Assembly: GCA_903813345.2 (NCBI GenBank)
Contig: CAIIXF020000003.1
Span: 15,388,931 to 15,452,930, forward strand
Reading direction: 5' to 3'
From: Owenia fusiformis
Lineage: Eukaryota; Annelida; Polychaeta; Sabellida; Oweniidae
DNA: 64,000 nt
In this document: positions 57,018-64,000 of the stretch, one piece after another
Layout: every line of letters begins with the position of its first letter
How positions within the stretch are numbered: position 1 is the first letter of the stretch
Translations under genes and position numbers: made by a program
The notes under the pieces: generated by a model
The model's database searches: none
The model's input: only the letters and a program-made list of their open reading frames with translations
What the model was told of the DNA's origin: nothing

Positions 57018-58957
57018 TTATAGAGTTTTAACAATTCCTTCAAAATTCCGTTTTATTCCATTATTTAATTCTTGGATGTATGCTTTATAGATCACAAATG
57101 TTACAATACTAATAAAATAGTTCAAAAATGCAGTCTGGTTGTCATTTCCATTATAGCCTATTACCAACTTTCTATATGTTATCTTTAAACCTGATATATT
57201 AAAGATATATTTCCAAACATTTTGGGAGAGTGTACATGTGAAAAGCAAATGTTTTAATGTACATACTTCTCCGCACAAACTGCAATTATATGTTTCACTT
57301 TTTCCATATAAATGTAAGTCATTTAGACTAGGAAGGATGTTGTTTATAATCTTATAGTTGAAATTATCTATCTTCTTTTCTTTACATTTTATCTTTGTAA
57401 AAAAAAAAGTTTTCCCAATTTATTTCATCGAAGGTTTCATTATTTAAGAAGCAAAATTCACGTTCCCATTTTCATGAACCATTTTTCAGAGTGCTTATTT
57501 TTCAAAATTTCATAAAAGAATTTTGATTTTTGATCTCTAATTTGGAATAAAACATTATTTGCTTTCAATCTGTAATTTGGAATGTTTGTGTATTTTGCTT
57601 TATTGACATCAATAAAACCTCTTGCAATATTCATACTTGAGTTAACTTGATAAAATTCAGAAATCCAATTTTGTTTTTCCTGTAACTTTTGAAAAATGTG
57701 GTTGGTATCATTAAATGTATCCTCTATTATTAGATCCTTTACATAGACAATACCACTTTCAATCCAATTTCTAAAATACAGAGTTTTTTTGTTTACAGTA
57801 AACAAACTATTACCCCATATAGTCTCTTGCAGGATATCACATGTTTTCATATTTTCAAGATTTTTTTTGTCTGAAAATTTTCAGCATATTCATAAATATC
57901 AAGCGTAAGTCGACAGTTATTTCCAATAAAACGATTATTTATATAGGCAGTCTGCTGAGACCCAATTATTTTTGCAATTACTTTTTGCATTCGCTTTGCC
58001 AAAATAAAAGCTAGTATCTTGTAGTCTGTATTAGAGAGTGAGATAGGTCTAAAGTTTTTCAAACGTTCCCTATCTCCTTTTTTTAAAAAGTAAACTAATC
58101 ATAATTTTTCTAAAAGATGGTGGCAGTATGCCAGTTTCATAGGATTCATTTATAGCATTTATAACATACAAACCAACATCCTGCCAAAAGAACTTGTAAA
58201 AATTAGAGTCCATCTGACCCAGGAGATATATTTAACTTCATATTTGTTATCACTGTTAAACAGGCAATATGCCTATTTTTGAAGTAAAAATGATGAACAA
58301 TTATTTGAGACATGTTACTCACACACTCAATCAAATATGATAAAAACTTTTATTTGGGATAATACTGAAGTGAAAAAAAAATTACTCGCACAGAAAATAG
58401 CATTTGAAGTTCAGAGATCGAAAAAAGTGAATTACCACTTTTCACAAAGTGCATCTTTTAAATAACTCTTGGATTAAAAGATGGCGTATGTTTGAAAATT
58501 CTATCAAAATCAATGGATAATGTCATGCAAAAAGCTTCGCCATCTTTCATTAGCATTGCTAAAAACTTGACATATATAAATTGATAGATTGAAAATATTT
58601 TTTGATAATCTAGTGTCTACTCTGATGTGGTCTGTTTGAGTTGTTTTTGGTGTCAAATGAAAGATCAGGTGCTTATCAATCCATTGGAAATACTATGAAG
58701 ATCAAAAGTAAAGCTTCAATTTGCCGATAATATGCATTTAGTTCCTTTAAGCATTCTTCATTTGTTACTTTTCCAATCAAAAAGTTTTTGTCATTTTCAT
58801 CTAATATTTTTGGAAAATTAATGATATTAAAGTATGTAACAAGCTCTTCGTTAGTGCAAGCTTTAGATTTATACAATTCTTTATAGAAGATATCTCCTCT
58901 TTCATTATCTCTGCATCTGAGGATACAGTTCCAGAGTTTGTTTTTAAAGATCTAATT
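57018..58957 (-). pseudogene. LINE ORF2 remnant: reverse transcriptase and C-terminal Cys/His motif
   Basis: Read on the minus strand from 58957. First comes the linker (IFYKELYKSKACTNEELV; NEECLKELN). Then, after an interruption, ISPGSDG, the RT motif NFRPISLSNTDYKILAFILA and QQTAYINNRFIGNN (about 58062-57850). A weakly conserved stretch (57850-57458) ends with a frameshift. Last is the C-terminal MCGEVCTLKHLLFTC and QNVWKYI motif (57278-57018). The catalytic FADD-type box was not located. Several stops and frameshifts make it non-functional. The style is that of L1/TX1-clade elements. Confidence 0.82.
58216..58735. mobile_element. Insert of about 0.5 kb within the LINE reverse transcriptase
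   Basis: The LINE reading breaks after the KELN linker and resumes at the SPGSDG box. In related elements these are only a few residues apart. The intervening 0.5 kb has no LINE-like frame. Its exact ends and any terminal repeats are unclear, so its class is unknown. Confidence 0.5.
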
Positions 58958-58973
58958 ACATCCATTTATTGAT

Positions 58974-60640
58974 AATCTTCAATAATATAGTTCGAAGACT
59001 AAGAAGAGAAGTACCAAAGTATTGGTACCTAAACCCAGGTCTTCTATGTCAAATGATAAAATTAAAAACCCAGGATTAGAGCAAGAATTATTGTGATTAT
59101 GCAAATAAGCGCAGCCATTATTGAAGTATCACAGTCTTCACAGTCACACCATGAGACAATATCTTAAAAACAGATCCTTATATATTATGTACAACGGTTG
59201 ATCATGAACATCATCATCTTCACTCCCACAGGCTTTGCCTTGAGCTTCGCACCTACATGACATCTATCAAGTTATCACTTTCCACATCTTTCCACAGCAT
59301 CACTTGCTTGTAGCACGTGGAGAATTAAATTCATTTCAGTTGGAGGTAATGGCATGAAGCGCATAGGCTTGCCCTTCTTCTTGGAATATTTTTTGTAGCG
59401 AGCCATTTTTATTGATGTCCATGGTGGCTGGCCATACAGTGCTGGCAAAAAATGATACCCTGTTTCCATCAGATCTTTAGTTGAATCCTCAAATTCACTT
59501 AGTACCTCATGTACATGTAATCCAGGAAAGGCATATGCATTGAGAGCATTTAAGAGCTTTAATCATTCACAAAACGGATAGGACACGGAATCACACCTAC
59601 TAAGTGCATGCAATCCAAAAGGCTACAAGCGCTCGTCAGACAGAAGAATGCATGTATATCTATAGTCTTATCTATAGTTCGAGGTTTACATTTGAACAGT
59701 ACAGACATCACAGGGTTGATTAACAAAATATTTCGAATAAAAGCGAAATGTCAATTATAAAATTTGCATATATGCACAATATCTATTGTTATTCTTTTAT
59801 TTTTAAACATTATCTTATTCATTTTTCCTTAAAACCTGGGTTGGGGCACAACAACTGTGATCCTATCATTTTTACTTTTGAAGATATGGCCTCTCAAATT
59901 TGCATATTTTCGCCAACCTAAGTAAATCACTAAAAGGAAACACTCAATTAGTCTGTATTGTTAGTCTCAATTGTACTGCAAGCCTGGTAAACAAAATATT
60001 TGAATAAGTGAGATATTTTAATTATAAAATATGTAAATTTTTAATCTTTTAATATTATATGACTCATTGACCCTTAAAACATAGGTAAGGACACAACAAT
60101 TGTGATGCTATCATTCTTACTTTTTAAGATATGGATGAAATTTGATATTTCAATAATGGCCGCCCTAATGTGCATATATACTTTTTTATAGTTATTTTTG
60201 GCAACCCATTTAAACCACTAAGGAAACCCTGAATTAGTCAGTAATTTAAATTGTACTGCAAGCCTGATAAACAAAATATTTTGAATAAGTGCTATATTTA
60301 AATTATAAAATATGCTAATTTGCATCTTTGCACAGTATCTAATGAGTTATTGTGGTATATTTTAATATTATCTGACTCATTGACCCTTAAAACAGAGGCA
60401 AGGACACGATAATTGTGATGCTATCATTCTTACTTTATAAGATATGGATGAAATTCGATATTTCAATAATGGCCGCCCTAATGTGCATCTATAACTTCTT
60501 TTATAGTTGTTTTGGCATACCATTTAAATCACTAAGGAAGCCCTGAATTAGTCAGTAATTTAAAGTGTCTTGCCAGCCTGATAAACAACATATTTTGAAT
60601 AAATGCGATATTTCAATAATAAGATACCCGCATTTTATCA
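58974..60640. repeat. Tandem array, right part, grading into an approx. 300-bp unit
   Basis: It resumes with AATCTTCAATAATATAGTTC and CCTAAACCCAGGTCTTCT. From about 59820 a longer unit recurs at about 60060 and 60380: CTTAAAACA(T/G)AGG(T/C)AAGGACAC, ATTGTGATGCTATCATTCTT, ATATGGATGAAATT and AATAATGGCCGCCCTAATGT. The units share the TTGTGAT...GGCCGCC theme with the left array. A protein-like insert lies at 59275-59469. Confidence 0.75.
59275..59530 (-). pseudogene. Fragment of an unidentified protein (PLPPTEMNL...HVLQ motif)
   Basis: On the minus strand the frame is open from about 59530 (VHEVLSEFEDSTKDLMETGY) to a stop at 59275. It reads YHFLPALYGQPPWTSIKMAR, a basic patch KKYSKKKGKPMRF and PLPPTEMNLILHVLQASDAV. 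I recall the PLPPT...HVLRA motif from uncharacterised, repeat-associated animal proteins, but cannot name the family. It is an isolated piece in the tandem array, probably left by a mobile element. Confidence 0.4.
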
Positions 60641-62647
60641 TTTTTTCTGAAACTTTACAATTTTAGTTGCACTATGTCAAAGTACAATTTGTGAAAATTT
60701 GAACACACTCGTTGCAGAATTGACAAAATGCCAGCACCAGTCCTGTTACTTTTGGAACACCCTGTAGACACTTCTATAATCCAATGTAAATTAGATAATC
60801 ATATATTTTAGAGTATAATACGATACAGGTATATTCTCCTAATCCAGAGAAATGAATACAGATGTAATGAAGTGTTGGACATAAACCACATGCGGATTAA
60901 ATTTTTGTGATTGGTCAACTCTAGCCAGCCCCCTTGTCAGCTAAGAAATGAATTATCATTATAGACCACTCTGTTCTGCAACACAAAATAACTTACCTCA
61001 TGATTAGCTTTTTATTTATTAAAATAGTGTTGACATCATATTCATCATTGAACACCTGTATCTCGTCTAGTGCCTTGTTATCAATTCCATTCCAATGGGA
61101 ATTTCATTCCGAGGAGCTGTTTGTTTCCAGTTATTCACCTTTACATAAAGTCAGCTCATGAATATTATAATGAGCCGCTAAAAAATCTGTGACGTCAATG
61201 AGAGAAACTTTTTTCCCGCGAAAAACAAATTTAAGTTTTACCTTTTCAAATGTGCAAATTATCAGTAAAGTATTGACGGATTTTTATTGAACGTCAAATT
61301 GACATTTATTTACGCCTTCTAAGCGATTTAAATATTAAATTTCTGTTCATAATGAGTAAATAAATTGAAGAGAATTACTCCATGTCAGTTTTCAATCATA
61401 ATGGGAACTGCATGTGAACGGGTGAAATAATCATAATCATTGGTTCACCAACATTATAACATGTCTCTCATGCATAAAAATATATAGATAGACAATCTAT
61501 TTTAAGTTAATCTTCAGTGTCATTTGATGAATGACCTGTTCAAATTAAAAAGATTTGCTATTATTCATTATATCATTGACTTCACTACTCCCATAATTCA
61601 ATCAACTAAACACGATTACTTCTTATTTATTTCTGCAAGTCATATAAGATCGTATCTTCAAAATATTATACATGAAAACATCGGGATATAGAATTGATAT
61701 ATTCCAATGTATATTTCCCGCTGCGTATCTGCTGATCCAAATAGTCCCGGGAAAATGTTTTTATTCAGTGTAGAAACAGTCAATTTGTTAGAATATCTTG
61801 CTGAAGCAAAACTGTCAAAATAGATACAGCACACCGTAGAATTGTTCTTAACCAAAATGATGACACATTTCTCGAAAATAATGAGAACGCTTAGAAAACA
61901 AACCTTAATATGCAGGGTGTCCTGAAAACTTCACTTGTGAAACCTCACTTGTCATAGGATAAATTAGTTATATGATGTTCGGTTTTGAATAATGATCACT
62001 GAAAAGATTTTCAAAGAAAGAGCGTATATCATATAATATTTATTGATGATATGTTGACATTGCTGATCGTTATTGACATCGCTGATGGGGAATTAATACC
62101 AATGGTAAAAATATCGTATACGTACTATGAACTTTCACTTGGTAAATAATAAAGTAATGGTTTAAGTCTAGCTTCTTGGATAGAAAATTTGGCTTCGAAG
62201 TTATCTTTTTGATAGCCAATGAGATAATTTAACCGAGTTGTTTGTAACTTCACAATTTACATTTTTTGTTAACAATCGTACGAGATATGTTAGCCCGGGT
62301 ATGTGAAGCTGATCTTAGAAGTCTTAATAAACGATAGTTCTGTCAAAAAATGATTAATTTGAATTACATAACGTTTGGAAATAAAGTGCCCCGTCCATAT
62401 TTCATATTTGATTCAAAAATATAGTGCATTGGGCAATCATCACTCATGACTATTTTAAGTATGTTGACCATTCAATTAATCGATCTAAACATTATTGAGG
62501 TAGGACACAAACCATAAAATGACCCCTGAAAACGTAATATATCGATGAATCTTTAATAAAGCTGTTCTTAGCAATAGTTCCACGATCACCTCAGTCTATT
62601 AATATTGATCTTTTCCATACAACAAAGGTTAGTTTAAAACAGATGTA
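60641..62647. other. Anonymous AT-rich stretch
   Basis: I see no gene, RNA or structured repeat that I would defend. Near 60750 is GGAACACCCTGTAGAC, which resembles a single end of a Tc1/mariner-class element, but no partner end was found. Confidence 0.4.
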
Positions 62648-63350
62648 CGAGGGGAGATCAATAAGTAATGGACGCTTTTTTTACACAGATGCTTTTTATG
62701 GACCAATCCCTTCGATTTTCTGACCAGTGATAAATCATTCAATTATCTATCAACTCTGAAGATTTGAAAACAAAACATGTAATATATTTTGATATATCTT
62801 TATTTCCGTGAAGGATGTGTAGGTACCCCGGGACCGACATGACGTCAAACATTCTGAAGCTATTTTAGCTTGTTTAACATGCAATGCAGTTGAATGTAGG
62901 CTGAACAAAACAAACCATTGTAGTCATGAATTACCCCATTTTGTTATGCCATAGTTGATTTTGAATATTTTATCATCACTTTGTGGTATTCATGCCACAT
63001 TCATTCAACAGGGCCCTCTACATGGGTTCCATCAAGTGCTACATGTACACAATTCCTCATCCTCTTAACACAAGATTGTGAGACAAGGCTGAATCCATTC
63101 TCTGACATGGTAGCAAGATGCAGTTGCACACTGACAGGTTGTTTTATTTCATCAATGGCAATAAACCTGCGTCCTTTTTCTATAGAAATAAGTAGTATAG
63201 AAATGAATAAGTCACATGTGAGCAGGTCTGGACAATATGGTGCATTGGCCAAGGGCTCAATTTTGAGGTCCAGGGATATTGTTTTCTAAACATTTTGAGA
63301 TCTGTGGGCAGGTGCATTGTCCATATGGAGTAGGGTGTTCCTTTCTCTCA
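62648..63350 (-). mobile_element. Decayed mariner-type element with an inner inverted-repeat pair
   Basis: The left end CGAGGGGAGATCAATAAGTA after TA resembles the mariner end at 36313. On the minus strand the transposase catalytic region is recognisable: HMDNAPAHRS near 63345-63316, ANAPYCPDLL with CDLF near 63252, and the C-terminal helix near 63080. Stops break the frame. The matching right end is missing. Two inverted copies of about 58 bp flank the transposase piece at 62790-62847 and 63540-63600, sharing TTTCCGTGAAGGA and GGTACCCCGGGACCGACAT. Confidence 0.75.
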
Positions 63351-63599
63351 CCATCCCTTTCTTCCACAATGCTTTCTCAAATTGACCTGCAAACCCCTTC
63401 CATTCAACACTCTGACATCACAATACTTTCTGTTTATGTGTTACCAGTCAGCAAAAAATTTCAAACAACACAATACTTGTTGCATATAAAAAGTTCAAAT
63501 CTAACTGAAATTTGCCAAACTGGCTAAAAAGTGAATATGTGACGTAAATGTCGGTCCCGGGGTACCTGTACCTCCTTCACGGAAATAAGGATATATAAA

Positions 63600-63992
63600 G
63601 GTTATGTACCGGGAGGTTTTGGATATGGGGTTTATCCAGAGGGAGATATGCATATCTACCTGAGGGACCGAAGGTAGATGTGCATATTTCACGAGGGATG
63701 AACCCAATATCCAAACCGACCGTACATAACTGCTTTATCCTATACCAAGTAGAGTTTTCAGGGGCATATGGCCATTTCAATAGTACAAGGTGTAAAAATA
63801 AACTTATCATTCATATGCAAAGTCATTTTATTGCATTTCCACTACTTACCGGAAGCGGGAAGATATGCACCGAAGCGGGAGATATGGCGGGAGATATGGA
63901 GGTTCTAGATATGGAAACCTCAAAATCAGGATACGGGATATATCTTACCAACTTATCTCCCTAAAACTCTACTTGGCATAGGATAAATCAAC
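63600..63992. repeat. Nested palindromic segments and GGAGATATGG repeats at the window edge
   Basis: GGATATGGGGTTTATCC is opposed by GGATGAACCCAATATCC (63621-63712), with GATATGCATATCTACC and GGTAGATGTGCATAT inside. A second pair, TTTATCCTATACCAAGTAGA (63732) and its inverse ending near 63990, bounds about 260 bp. Between them lies a run of GGGAGATATGG units (63855-63915). Chance frames on both strands follow from the palindromes. Confidence 0.65.
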
Positions 63993-64000
63993 ATATATTA

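Larger units (their letters stand above)
53791..58957 (-). mobile_element. 5.17 kb non-LTR retrotransposon (L1/TX1-like) insertion with 16-bp target duplication
   Basis: ACATCCATTTATTGAT occurs at 53775-53790 and 58958-58973. Removing the insert restores a normal unit of the surrounding tandem array, as seen near 53560-53600. Just inside the left copy is TTTTTTTCTTTT, a poly(A) tail read on the minus strand. The element's coding remnant runs on the minus strand, 5'-truncated at 58957 in the linker before the reverse transcriptase. Its order is linker, reverse transcriptase, Cys/His C-terminus, then a 3.1 kb 3' part made of a 1320-bp tandem repeat. This agrees with target-primed insertion. Confidence 0.88.

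Noticed and set aside
63501-63964. Open frames on both strands near the right edge
   Set aside because: They arise from nested palindromes and GGAGATATGG repeats. No independent support.

Overview
The window looks like animal nuclear DNA from an intron-rich, AT-rich invertebrate with a heavy load of transposable elements. Evidence is GT-AG introns with matching phases, C2H2 zinc-finger and rhodopsin-type receptor genes, and mariner, LINE and Polinton remnants. A marine invertebrate is likely, but I cannot fix the phylum from sequence alone.

Left third (1-26220). The 3' part of one large plus-strand gene runs through here. I find 16 exons, in phase, from 3465 to a stop at 26220, about 770 residues. 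The C-terminus is most like WDR97/KIAA1875-type WD-repeat ciliary proteins, but the family call is tentative and the N-terminal part lies left of the window. Its 8.8 kb intron between 3863 and 12652 holds a complete gene on the opposite strand: a 993-residue, roughly 13-finger C2H2 zinc-finger protein in four coding exons (9403 to 4459). Other introns carry a 2.1 kb foldback element, small inverted-repeat elements and minisatellites. Upstream of the first visible exon are a 160-bp tandem repeat and two elements built of GGGCCAACGTTGGCCC-type palindromes.

Middle (26221-47700). This is transposon-rich. It holds a decayed IS630/Tc1/mariner-class element (27061-28036), a 3.8 kb foldback element with about 0.7 kb arms and a TAA flank (28601-32429), and a 5.4 kb interval bounded by inverted copies of a promoter plus first exon (32937-38362). 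One of those first exons can be spliced to a 37-residue open frame. A mariner copy with near-perfect ends lies at 36313-37418. A complete single-exon class A GPCR is at 40732-41775. It has N in place of the usual Asp of TM2 and EKY in place of DRY. Several MITEs follow.

Right third (47800-64000). A related GPCR copy stops after TM3/TM4 and runs into a C-rich segment. Two decayed copies of a Polinton/Maverick-type cysteine protease lie behind it. A roughly 155-bp tandem array (52.0-60.6 kb) is split by a 5.17 kb LINE insertion on the minus strand with a 16-bp target-site duplication. Between the LINE coding remnant and its poly(A) end lie 2.35 copies of a 1320-bp unit with no difference that I can see. 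The end of the window has a decayed mariner and nested small inverted-repeat elements.

The host genes show no sign of working as a pathway. The main interest is the mobile DNA: the LINE with a tandem-repeat tail, the foldback elements with coding-like arms, and the inverted first-exon pair.
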